Below, in pieces: positions 45,995 to 56,203 of a stretch of 64,000 bases of DNA. The stretch lies in NCBI GenBank assembly GCA_015832175.1, contig WJXW01000005.1, positions 372,001 through 436,000 on the forward strand, read 5' to 3'. The stretch's first letter is position 1; each line of letters begins with the position of its first letter. Under the pieces are notes generated by a model that was not told the DNA's origin, did not search any database, and saw nothing but the letters and a program-made list of their open reading frames with translations. Both the position numbers and the translations under genes were made by a program. The stretch is from Paraphaeosphaeria minitans (Eukaryota; Ascomycota; Dothideomycetes; Pleosporales; Didymosphaeriaceae).

Positions 45995-46081
45995 TGAGTA
46001 TTTGCATCCAAGTGGATGGGCACCAGGGGCAGATGATGAGTATTTGCATCCAAGTAGATGGGCACCAGCGGCGGATGATGA
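45995..46081. repeat. 42-bp tandem duplication
   Basis: Two copies of a unit beginning TGAGTATTTGCATCCAAGT lie in tandem with only a few differences, within 100 bp upstream of the Mis18-type start codon. Confidence 0.88.
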
Positions 46082-46825
46082 GAATAGCAAGTCGAGACTC
46101 GACAGGGCAAGGCTGACGCTCGGAAGGGAGGAGCAGTGGGAGTCCGGCCACCGCACTGGATGACTTGTGCAGGGTATCTAACAGATCGGTGAGGGCTCGG
46201 CACGGCGACTGATAACTCTTACGCTATAGCGCATTGGTTGAGGATGGATGGTTGATGAGGGCAGCGCATTGGTTGAGGAGAGCAGCAAAGACGGCAGCGT
46301 AACGTTTGCAGCAGGCGGTTTCAGTACGCGTGGCTGGCTCCTTCTACCTGCCCTACACTTTGCACGGTCTGTCCTGCACAGGCGCCGTGGTGTCGACGTT
46401 ATCCGGAGAAGCCAAGAGACGTTACGGTTCGGAAGAAGGGACGGACACGGAATGGTCTAAATCAGGAAGAATCGAATTGGAAATTAGCACCACCCGAAGC
46501 AGGCGTAGCGTTGCGGCATGGCTAGCCATGCCGATGACTATAAGCCGTCTATTACGAAGGTCAAAGGGCGGGTCTATGTGAAGCCATGGCCCCTAACTCG
46601 CTGCACCGGCGATCCGACGTAACCTACAGATTAGCATTTCCTCCATAATACCCTTGGCGCCACCACTCTGCCTCCAACTAGCCTTCTTGGCCCCTCGACC
46701 CGGCTGCCTCGGCGCTTCCGGTCGACGATAGGTATAACCCAGGCATAACATCATGCATGCGTTTCCATGCAAGAAAAAGGGAAAAAAGGAAAGGGAAAGG
46801 CCCATCTCGCTTGGCTGTTGCCATG

Positions 46826-46908
46826 ACTGATCTGCTGCTGGTGACTTCGGAGCTCTGCTGAATGGAAGGACTGATCTGCTGCTGGTGCCTTCGGAGCACT
46901 GCTGAATG
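46826..46908. repeat. 44-bp-period tandem duplication
   Basis: Two copies of a 39-bp element beginning ACTGATCTGCTGCTGGTG are separated by 5 bp and differ at two positions. Confidence 0.88.
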
Positions 46909-47528
46909 CGAGAGACTACGCCGCTGAGACGCGAAACAAAAGTGGGCATCATACGACACGTCTCGCACGAGATGGCACCAAAGGGGCCGCCAGGATACAA
47001 CAAGGCAGAGGTGGTTCCGCTCCGGGGCGTGTCTAGCGCGAAACCCTACGCCTCTGTCGCAAGCAATAATAAGTGGAATCATGTGCCTCCTTACGTGCGT
47101 AGTACTATACACATGGCGGCGTCATCTATTTCCCCATATTCGGCCCTATGTCTGATCTACCTGATAATGAACTGTACATGATAATTCATAAAGCGGCGTC
47201 GTCTATCTTGCACCCTGATCGACCTGATAATGCACATCACACATAGCTGGCCCAGTCGACATGATAATCCACACAGCAGCATTGGGTTTCGGCCTGGCCT
47301 ACTTGATAATCCACACAGCGGCGTCGTCCATCTCCCACCCTAGTCTACTCGACAAACCACACACACACAAAGCGACGTCATCTAGAGTTTTTTCCGAGCC
47401 AGGCCTACTCGACAAAACCCCTACCTACGCACATGCGACGCCGAGTTTGGCGCGAGATGACTCCTCCTCCACCGGCAACGCGCGAGACTCGGTCCATTGG
47501 CAGCATGGAAGCGCGTCTGTAGGTAGGT

Positions 47529-47545
47529 AATAATAATAATAATAA
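47529..47545. repeat. (AAT)n microsatellite
   Basis: Five to six copies of TAA/AAT lie next to an AGGTAGGTA word. Confidence 0.85.
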
Positions 47546-48309
47546 GTCTACACCTGCCAAGGCAAGGCCTAGTAACACGGCCCGACGGCTCGCAGCAGAC
47601 GAAAGAAAAGCAACGCGCTTATTCACAACTAGCGCCTGTCTCATGGATAACAAATCCACGAGCTGCTGGGCTTGGGACGCTTGTTTTCAGGTCGTCTAGT
47701 CATGTACCTGTACCCAGGGTTTGCATTGCCGCTTGCGACGCCTGCCTACCTCCCCGCTTTATTAGGTATCTCGTGTTGCCGTGAACTAAAAAAAACTAAC
47801 ACTAAAAAAAAGCCAAAAAAAGCTCTAGAAAATTGAAAGATTACCTACGAGCCTAGGAGACTAAAAAGATGAGGAAACGAAAAGAAAAAAAGAAAAAAAA
47901 AGAAAAAAAAAGAAAAAGAACTTTTCAGAATACCTTTTCACACCTTCTTCTCCTTTGCCTCCATCAACCATCAAAGCAAGGACATCTACGTCCCTGCAGG
48001 TCATCTAGTCTAGTCCAGTCGAGCCTAGTGAGGTGCACCCGTGACACCATCGGCCCCTCTACCAATTGCAGACATTGAGAGGCGCGCTCAGCACCTGCAT
48101 TGTCCCACGGTACCCAGACTGGATAGACTACCTACGCCATTGGCAAGACAAAAAAAAGCGCAATGCAACACGCCCGTTGCACCATGGCTAGCCGAGCATG
48201 AAAAGCCTCCTCCATCCATCCTGGCCCACGCATGCTCCGTCCGTTGCGATAGGGCGCTTGCACACTGGACTAGGTAGGTACCTCCCCCGTTCACGACAGC
48301 TAATGCCAA

Positions 48310-48690
48310 AGTAGCCCACCTTGTTCACGAAAGCCCACCTTTTTCGCGAAAGCCCACCTTGTCCACAGAGCTACTATAGCCAACCCGGGTCACGAAAGCT
48401 ACTATAGCCAACCTTATCCACACGAAAACGAACATAGCCAACCTTGTCCACAGACCCAACATAGCCAATCCGATTCACGAAAGCCAACCTTGTCCACGAA
48501 AGCTAACACCGCCAACCTTGTCCACGAAACTAATATAGCCAACCTTGTCCACAAAACTAATATAGCCAGCCTCGTCCACAAAACTAATATAGCCAACCTC
48601 GTTCCACGAAAGCTAATAATCCAGCCAGCCAACCAACCCCGTCCACAAAAGCTAACAACACAGCCAACCCTGTTCCCGAAAGCCAATATA
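48310..48690. repeat. Degenerate minisatellite, unit about 25-30 bp
   Basis: More than ten imperfect copies of a unit containing CCAACCTTGTCCACGAAAGC or CCACAAAACTAATATAGCCA occur head to tail. Unit length and sequence drift along the array. No coding function is visible. Confidence 0.85.
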
Positions 48691-49064
48691 CCTGGTCACG
48701 AGACACAAACGCACCCTACCCTACCCTGCCGTATTATTATTAGGCATCATCATCATGTCGCCGAAAGAACCAGATGCGCGTTCGTCCCGGACGCTGCAAC
48801 GCTAATCGTTTCAAGGTGGCGCGGTACCACGTTTTTCGAGCTGAAAAAGATTTTTTCCTCTCTTCACGTCGCACGAACCGCTAGGTATATGGTTCTAGTT
48901 TCTATGCCGTGGGTCGGCCGACAGTTGCAAAATAAAAATTTCTTTGAGGGTTTAAATTATTGATTCCTCACAAACAAACGTCCGTGGTTGGCCGGGGGGG
49001 GGGGCGCCCATGTTGACTTGCTCATTTCACCCACTGTGAACCCGGGGCAGCCGTGTAGATTTGC

Positions 49065-51488
49065 TCACTTCACCACCATGAACCCGACGCCGTGCCTCGC
49101 CCGCCGCACGGCGCGAGAAAGCGCCTCGTCCTCGTCGCTGCCCCATTTGGTGATGCTGTCCCAATTCTGCGTTCGGTACTCGTTTCTGTGCCGTTCGTGC
49201 AGTTGGCGCAGCCGCCGGACTTCTCGAGGGTCCCCTGTGCCGCTGTACACGATGAACGCCGTGCAGGGCGGCAGCGCGTCGTACGTCTGGACAATGTTGC
49301 CGACCGTCTTGGCCACCTCTTTGCCCAGAGCCTCTTCCGTGACTTCCTCATCCGAGTCTGGCGAGAGTCGGAGACGCTCCAGGGCTGCCTGCCGTCGTGC
49401 TTTTGCCTCCTCCGATGCTCTGCCGTCGTCCCACCACCCACGAACCAATTCGAGTTCCCGCAAGCGTGCGAAGACGAAGTCGATTGGCTCAGTAGTGCCG
49501 TTCTTGCCAACGGCGAGATCACTGAGAGCGTGTTTGATGCCTTGCACCACATCAGCATCGCTCTCGCATCCGATAGCCACCTTTGCCTGCGCCCCAGGGC
49601 CCTGGTTGGGGTTTCCCCAATCGACCATGGCGCCAGCTCGCTTGGCCTCGCTCGACTTTGGTCGGTGTGCGCGCTCCAGTCGTTTAAAGATGGATTCCGC
49701 GTTTGTTTCGCTCGTGCCCCATCTGGGCCCCCTTTCGCACTTTTGTTGTACGAGATGAAGACAAGTCTTGGCGTCCTCTATGCTGTCGTGGCCATCTGAT
49801 CCTTTCTGAATGTCCTTCCGGAGAAATTTCTGCGCCAGCCACTTTAGTGATTGCTTATAAGGTGGGCCTTTGATATGCGGGAACAGGATTCCGGTGTCAA
49901 TGAGGAATGGGTGGGTGAGTTTGATTGCGTTGAGATCCGAGTTCAGCGAGTGTCCGATGAGAATGGCCTGGGGTGTGAGGATTTCCAACAATTCCTTCTG
50001 GATGTCTGCGAGCGTGGTGGTCACATCTCGAAGCATCTCCTCAGTTATGCCAGACCATTGGGTCACGTAGTCTTTGATGGGAGTATCAGGCTTGACTAGC
50101 CTGTCCATTACCACAGTGCCGTCCCAGTCAATCAGGCTGATGCGGGTTAGTACGGACACGTCGTTCTCGTCTTTGCACATTTCGCAGTCAACCGCCAGGA
50201 CTTTCCTCCCACCTGTCACACTGCCTTGCTCGATGTCCTTGTCAGGGATGAGGCCATCCTCGAGACAGGCTACATGGCTATCTACCCAGCCATCATCAGC
50301 TGAGCATCCGGTGACCTTGCGTCGCTCCTGGGCACCATTCCGAGCTTCGTCTGTGGTGAACCAAGCCGGATGGACGACATATTCATTCTCCTGCTGATCA
50401 GCAAGCGTGGCGAGATAGTGAGAAACGGGCGTGCGCTGATTTTCCCAATGATTGGCTTTCTGCGGAAGTGGTCCTTTGTGTTTTCCGCTCTTCTTCAGGT
50501 GCTTCTCCTCTTGAGTTTTGGGGATTTGTGAAGATAGCATGGCATGGATTGGTGAGTGAAGCTTGACATAATTTTTTCCACGATTCTCGACAGGGCCCAT
50601 GACGGGCCAAACATGAGGGAACACCTCGGACAAGGGCTTGAGTGATTCCGGTAGTCTCTCTGGCTTCAACGAAGCAGGATAGTAATCGTCCCTCCCGATG
50701 TCTAGCCGCTTTGGGTTCGTATCGGCATCAGTGACGCGTGACTCTAGCGGTATCTTGCCGTTGAACATGTCCAGTTCCAGACCAGGAACCATAAGCACAA
50801 CGACTTTGTGAATACTGGTGCGACTCTCCACACCAACCCACTGGGGTGCCGTGCCGTCGGCAAGTATGTAAAGTGCGAGGGCCTGCAAGTCTGAGATCTT
50901 GGTAGAGTTGTTTAGGCGAGCATTGTGCGAGTGTATAATTTTTGGGTAGTGCCGTTCGAGTTTGCGGTCTTTCCGGCGCTCCTCTCGGCTTTTGCTTGCA
51001 TCTTTCATGGATGCTTTTGTGCGCTCGGCTTCTTGTTCCCGCGTACTGAAGGGATTGCGCGGCTGCGGCAACAGATCTTCTGAGTCGCCGTCCTTCGTTG
51101 CAAAAGGGTTTCTCTCGAATACGGCAGGCGCCGGGGCCGAAGCCTCAGTGGGCTTGCTATCAGGCTCAACTTCGTCAGCAGATGGTGGATCGGCCGACTG
51201 CGAGTGGTGCGGACTTGGGCTACGCAGACGTGCGCGCTTATAGGCCTCATATCGTCTTTGATCCCGTATGTCCGCCTTGCTGCCGTGCTTCTGCGCATGC
51301 TTATGCTGCCGATGCTTCGCTCCGACCACAGTCCAACCTGCGTCGTCGTCGTTTGCTGCTGTTGCGCTCGTTACAGATACAGCTGCCTCTTTGTCCCCTT
51401 TCAAATATGCGAGTGTTGCTCCCAGGCCAAAGTCTGCGGGTGCAACTTCATCATCGGGCTGGAAGCTTCCGCGCTTTCGTTTCGTCAT
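49065..51488 (-). CDS. rex1: RNA exonuclease Rex1 (DEDDh family)
   Basis: A single exon encodes 807 aa. A charged N-terminal region with basic low-complexity stretches (REERRKDRKLERHYPK) precedes the exonuclease domain. ExoI is KVLAVDCEMCKDENDVSVL (acidic residues near 430-433). ExoII is AILIGHSLNSDLNAIKLTHP near 513. ExoIII is HDSIEDAKTCLHLVQ near 569, with the histidine that makes this a DEDDh enzyme. Yeast Rex1 (Rnh70) trims 3' ends of 5S rRNA, tRNA precursors and snoRNA in the nucleus. The C-terminal part after the nuclease domain is about 200 residues and typical of filamentous fungal orthologues. There are no introns. Confidence 0.94.
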   Translation of the reverse strand: MTKRKRGSFQPDDEVAPADFGLGATLAYLKGDKEAAVSVTSATAANDDDAGWTVVGAKHRQHKHAQKHGSKADIRDQRRYEAYKRARLRSPSPHHSQSADPPSADEVEPDSKPTEASAPAPAVFERNPFATKDGDSEDLLPQPRNPFSTREQEAERTKASMKDASKSREERRKDRKLERHYPKIIHSHNARLNNSTKISDLQALALYILADGTAPQWVGVESRTSIHKVVVLMVPGLELDMFNGKIPLESRVTDADTNPKRLDIGRDDYYPASLKPERLPESLKPLSEVFPHVWPVMGPVENRGKNYVKLHSPIHAMLSSQIPKTQEEKHLKKSGKHKGPLPQKANHWENQRTPVSHYLATLADQQENEYVVHPAWFTTDEARNGAQERRKVTGCSADDGWVDSHVACLEDGLIPDKDIEQGSVTGGRKVLAVDCEMCKDENDVSVLTRISLIDWDGTVVMDRLVKPDTPIKDYVTQWSGITEEMLRDVTTTLADIQKELLEILTPQAILIGHSLNSDLNAIKLTHPFLIDTGILFPHIKGPPYKQSLKWLAQKFLRKDIQKGSDGHDSIEDAKTCLHLVQQKCERGPRWGTSETNAESIFKRLERAHRPKSSEAKRAGAMVDWGNPNQGPGAQAKVAIGCESDADVVQGIKHALSDLAVGKNGTTEPIDFVFARLRELELVRGWWDDGRASEEAKARRQAALERLRLSPDSDEEVTEEALGKEVAKTVGNIVQTYDALPPCTAFIVYSGTGDPREVRRLRQLHERHRNEYRTQNWDSITKWGSDEDEALSRAVRRARHGVGFMVVK

Positions 51489-51892
51489 GTATGGCAGGGC
51501 GCGATCGCAGACGTGCGAAAGCTATCTTGCTGTATTTGCACAGTTCTTTATTGCGGGTGCGCGGAGGACGGCAGAAGCACTGCGCAAGTTGGGAATGTGT
51601 TGCGACACTGAACGTAGAAAAATGTCGACGACGTCGAAGAGATTCAACAGCAAATCGGAAGTTGCGACTGCCCGCGGGGCCGTGCGTCGTTCGCGCCAAG
51701 GATTTCGCTCGACCAAGGTGAAAGTGAACAACTTATGGTGACAAGGACGTGCCGTCAGGTTGAAGCGAAAAAGTGTGTTCTGGCGCTGCATCCACCGAAA
51801 AAATTACAAATCGAAGCTGGATATTGTATCTCCCGCTCAGACTCATCACGTTGCACAGCTACCTTGATCGCGCATCTATATGCCTCCGCTGC
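51489..51892. other. Intergenic, VPS33 3' end to REX1 promoter
   Basis: VPS33 and REX1 are tandem on the minus strand, with VPS33 upstream of REX1. The stretch holds the 3' end of VPS33 on its right and the 5' end of REX1 on its left. Nothing else seen. Confidence 0.35.
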
Positions 51893-54167
51893 TCACGCTG
51901 TAAACTGCGCAGTCTCAATCGCACTATCGATCAAGCTCCCACCCCTGATAATATTGGTGGAGCAAACCACAATCCTGCTTCCTCTGCCCTCTCCACCAAC
52001 CTCCTTCAACTTGCCGCCAATAAACCTCAAAGCCGCAATTTCAGCCCTTGTCACACCGCCTAAGAAGAACACCACAATGGTCTTCGCGCCATCATTGTGG
52101 CTGCCGTTTAGCATACTCCGTGCTTTGATAGCTTTCTCCTCGCCCGTTTGCGTTTCGTCGAACGTTGCACCGCGCACATATTTCGACGCATCGTCAAAGA
52201 TTCGTAGGCCTTGCGCTAGAGGGTTCGCTTGAGCAGCGGCGCGAGGATCGGAAGGTGGCTTGATGGCGTTCGCGAGGGTGTGTTTCTGGATGATGGACTG
52301 GACAATGCGGACCGAGAGCGGCGCATAGCCCGAGAACGTGTATGATATATCGTTCGGCTCGGCTTCGTTCACGTCGTCGTCCCAGATCTTCAGTGACTTT
52401 CGAAGTGGGGTGTAGTTCGTGACGGAACCTGGCTTTGCAGCTGGGGTGGCCCCCAAGCCTGATCCGCCGCGAGGCTGCAAGAGGTCCATCTTCTCGAGGT
52501 TGGATAGCGTGAGGATATGTTGGGAGCCGTAGGCTTGGATTACAGTTCGCTTGAAAGTCTCCAGGTCTTTAGGTCGCATGCCAGCGTTGGAAGTGCTCTC
52601 CAAACAGAGTAGTCGGAGAATTGTATTCAATGGGACGTCACGGTTGATGAGCTCATTGATGGTGTCGTGCTGGGTTGTGGGGTCTAATCCGGACATGATG
52701 TTCTGCTGAACTTCGAGGGACCGCCGGAAAATGTCAGTATGTGTGAACTTGATTATCTCTTCGGCAAGCGAAGTATGAAGCTTCAAGCTCGCTTGCTCAG
52801 CCTGATAGCCAGGTAGCTTCGCAACGAAATCACGCAGTTCTGCTGTAGTCTTGGCTGACAGTTGGTCACGCCCGGTGCTGCTTTGCAGTCGTCGAGCTGC
52901 CTTGTTGAGCAGGTTTCCCACGACAGCAAAGTTGGAGTCACCGAGCGTAGCGTACAACGAGTCCTTCGGATCGATCAAAATCTTGCGCTTCATGCTTGTT
53001 GATGCTGAACCTGTTTGTCCAGGCTGTGGTGCAGCCCCACCAACAACAGACGAGTCAACTTCTGTTTGGTTGGCGGACATGTTGAAAACTTCATCTATCA
53101 GCCCCTCGTATGTGAGTTGTGTGAGAAGCACAGTCGGAAAGTCCACCGCTCGGTCAATAATGATCAAGCTGTCAACCGTGGAGCTCGCAGCCAAGCCCAA
53201 GAACGAAGGCGTGTTACTACTCGAGGATTCCCCAGCGGTGACTTCAGTACGCATGCGGATAAGTAAGTCAGCGAGTCGCTTGCTATTGTCGCCTTTCCCG
53301 ATGATACGTGGAAAAAGGCCGTGCTTTTGCTGCTGCTGCATGAGTGCCCGGGCGGCCAGATATATCGATGTGGGGTCTTGACGCTACAACTATGAGCTTG
53401 AGTCTAGAAAGTAGCAACATCAGGCATACCAGATAAAGATCTGTCACGGCATCACCGTCCTCCAACGATAGTACATCGTCTGCAAGTGGGACGAAGAAGA
53501 GCGGCCACTCGCTCACACTTGCTTCGCCCAGCACACCCGCTTCTTCGAGAAGCTGGTCTGAGACAAGAGTACGTCGTGGAACCCAAAAGATGGAGAACTC
53601 ATGTTCTATTTGGCTATCTCGACGCAGACGCTTGATTTGATCTGAGCTACATGTTAGCATCGTACAATAGATAACACCTCTATGGTAACGCGAGAGGGTA
53701 TCCAGTAAAAATGCAATGATCGATATAGGGCGCAAGACTGGCTAAACAGAGTGGGGTGCGATCTGCGTAGCCTCTTCTTGTCCCATGTCCCAGGATTTCA
53801 CGATGCACGAGAATGACGACAAAGCAAGCAAATGGACCTACCGGCAACAGCCATCACGGTCTTGGCCTTCTCGCCTCTGACGAGGAAAACCACATTCCGT
53901 TGCGTTGAGTTGACATTGTCATTCTCGAGGAAGAAAAATTTGTCGACGCCATATTCTTGCAGTGTTGACGACTTGACGAGCAGGTTTACGGATCCCGCAA
54001 GTGCTTTTTCAAGCACCAGGTTCTTCTTGCCTCTGACCTGATGGACGCGTAAGCGGGGGGAGAACACAGCGATGACGATATTACCCTACACCCTCAAGCA
54101 GCAGAAGCAGGTCGCGGCGAGCCTTCTCGGATATCTCCGAGGCACTGAATGGTGTTATCGGCGCCAT
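51893..54167 (-). CDS. vps33: Vps33, Sec1/Munc18 protein of HOPS/CORVET
   Basis: Exons 54167-54090, 54037-53842, 53641-53430 and 53383-51893 give 658 aa. The N-terminus reads MAPITPFSASEISEKARRDL then KKNLVLEKALAGSVNLLVK. The Sec1 fold is marked by VKSSTLQEYGVDKFFFLEND, EHEFSIFWVPRRT and SLIIIDRAVDFPTVLLTQLT. LTYEGLIDEVFN and a C-terminal KTIVVFFLGGVTRAEIAALR fit Vps33 rather than Sly1 or Vps45. It binds SNARE bundles within HOPS/CORVET at endosomes and the vacuole. The second intron is 200 bp, while the other two are about 50 bp. Confidence 0.93.
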
Positions 54168-54518
54168 GCTGGCAGGATATCAAGAGACAGAGGAAACAGT
54201 TTCAGGGTGCACAGGCATAGTGACGCCGGTGTTGCTGTCGCCTGCAGAGCAAGCATGAAGAATCGAGGAGGTTGGAAGCGAAGCGCGGCGGAGATTCGGG
54301 TCAGTCACGCACGGTGCCTGCTGACTCATCTGCGCTAAAGACATGAGGCAGGTACCTCGCTCTGGTCATGGCGCGGCATTGGAATCAATTTTCATGATGT
54401 GAAGCATTTGTTTATACGGTCTATGTACTCTTGCGGGGTATACGACGATTCCAACTTCGAAAAAAGAAGCACAATATCTTAAACTCATCAAAAATATCCT
54501 ACAGCATGAGCAGATGAA
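54168..54518. other. Intergenic, VTA1 3' end to VPS33 5' end
   Basis: Both flanking genes read leftward. No other feature is visible. Confidence 0.4.
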
Positions 54519-55926
54519 CTAATTTGCGCCCAATGACTGAAGCGCTAATCTCAGCTCTTTCACTGCAGTGTTCACGTCTTCAAAGTTCAATGCCGAGATA
54601 GCCCACTTGGCGTGTTTTGCAGCTGCCATCTGGGCCTCTTCATCGGTTCTGAACGGACCTTGATGCGTAGAGGCCTGTGGGGGCTGAGTGTACTGCTGGG
54701 GAGGAGGCGCATGATGAGGTTCCTGTGGCGCGAAAGAGTTGTTGAACTGCGGCTGCTGGGAATGTTGAAAGGCTGGTTGCTGCGGTTGTGGAGGTGGAGT
54801 CGCATATGGATTCGGCGACGGTTGGTAAGAAGCCTGCGGTGGAGGAGCCTGACGCGAATTTTGTCCAAGTGGTGCAGGTGAGGTTGCGTTCTGGTAGTAT
54901 TCCTGGGGACTCGGTGCTTGTGAAGGCTGCGGTACCTGCGGGCCCGTGAGTAGAGATGACGCAAGAGATGAGGGATCGAATTGATTGCCACCCATTGGCT
55001 CATCTTGGACGGAAGGTGCTGTAGGCAAATTTGGTGCTGCGGTGTCGGCCGTAAAGGTCGGGACATTGACCCTCGGGAAGTAGCCACCACCTTCAGATAC
55101 TACAGATCCCTGTCGTGAATTGTTGCCTGGCTGCGAGATGGGAGAAACGTCGCGATGTGCGGAGTAGTCCGTGGGCGCGGTAGGCAACATTGGTGGTGGA
55201 GAGAGCTTTGGCGCCGAAATCGTAGGGGAGGGCTGTGCTGTGGTATCAGGGGCTGATTCAACATAAGGCTGATAAGGATTCCGTGCTGATGGACTGGCAG
55301 CGTCCGGGGCCAGATTTTGAACCTCGGGATCATTCGGGTCCAGCGCGGAGGGCGAGCCTATTGCCGGCGTCTCATGAACGGGATTTGTGAGATTCGGGTC
55401 TTCTCCATTGCGAAGGGCCTTAAGGATGCGCGCAGCGTGATACTTTGCAAATTTTTGCTTCGACTTGATTTCGGATTCGGGGTCCTTCTTCCATATGGTG
55501 AGCATCTCGAAAAAGGTCGCGGCCGCCAAGAGTGTATCGGCAGTATTCTTAGTCACAGCATTGGCAGTCATGTCCTTCTCTCCTTTTGCGAAAGTCGTGA
55601 AGGCAAATTGCTCACAGTATGCCTGAGCGGCTGCCTCGTCGTGCAAGGCATCTTCATCCGGGTTCGCTGCCTTGGTCTGCTCAAGCTGGTCCATCAGGTT
55701 TGCCGTATATGTGGTGCATTCTGCATCGGCCGTATGGAGGCCAGCACTGATTATCTTCTGGATTATATAGAACTTCACTACACATGATTAGCATACAGGC
55801 TTCGCCAGTCGCACTACACTTACGCCAGTAGGTGATGAATGGCTTGAAGCGCTCCAGCTGTGCCGCCCGTTGGACGAACGGCGTGATCTGCGCAGCCCTG
55901 AGCTTCGTAGGTATCCTTTCTGCCAT
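54519..55926 (-). CDS. vta1: Vta1/LIP5, Vps4 activator
   Basis: Exons 55926-55824 and 55777-54519 give 453 aa. The N-terminal tandem-MIT-like helical domain begins MAERIPTKLRAAQITPFVQ and continues through YIIQKIISAGLHTADAEC. A conserved stretch is FAKYHAARILKALRNGEDPN. The middle, about 220 residues, is disordered and rich in Pro, Gln and Ser. The C-terminal VSL domain (AAKHAKWAISALNFEDVNTA, then VKELRLALQSLGAN) binds the Vps4 AAA ATPase. The protein promotes ESCRT-III disassembly at multivesicular endosomes. The start shares a 277-bp intergenic region with the divergent PDI gene. Confidence 0.94.
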
Positions 55927-56203
55927 GGTGTGTGCGATCGAGAGCAACCAATATGCTAGTATACCTGGTTGCGGTGTGCCGGGAGCTCGTGATGGAGGCA
56001 GCGATGTCATCTGGACCCCTGCACACGGTGGCCTCGGCGATGACTAGCGCGGCGCGGGGTGCAGCAGGAGCTTTGGAGCACAGCCAAAAGACACTCTGGC
56101 TTCAAAGAGCATGATGTGAGCCACCTCCACATAAGCGCACTTCGGCTACCGAGCTGTGCAGCTCAATTCTGCTCTTTCACACTCAACAGTGTCGACTGCA
56201 AAC
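55927..56203. promoter_or_regulatory. Short divergent promoter, VTA1 / PDI
   Basis: Only 277 bp separate the two divergent start codons, so the two 5' regions must share this DNA. An unfolded-protein-response element would be expected for the PDI but I could not identify one. Confidence 0.5.

Larger units (their letters stand above)
45983..49064. other. 3-kb repeat-rich intergenic region
   Basis: This is the 5' region of the Mis18-type gene and the 3' region of REX1. It holds two short tandem duplications, a degenerate repeat near 47165-47400, an AAT microsatellite, A-rich sequence at 47786-47930 and a minisatellite at 48310-48690. No supported coding frame. Confidence 0.5.

Noticed and set aside
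48414..48686. Repetitive minus-strand frame with TRLAILVLWTRLAILV units
   Set aside because: It is the translation of a degenerate minisatellite, without conserved frame or start.
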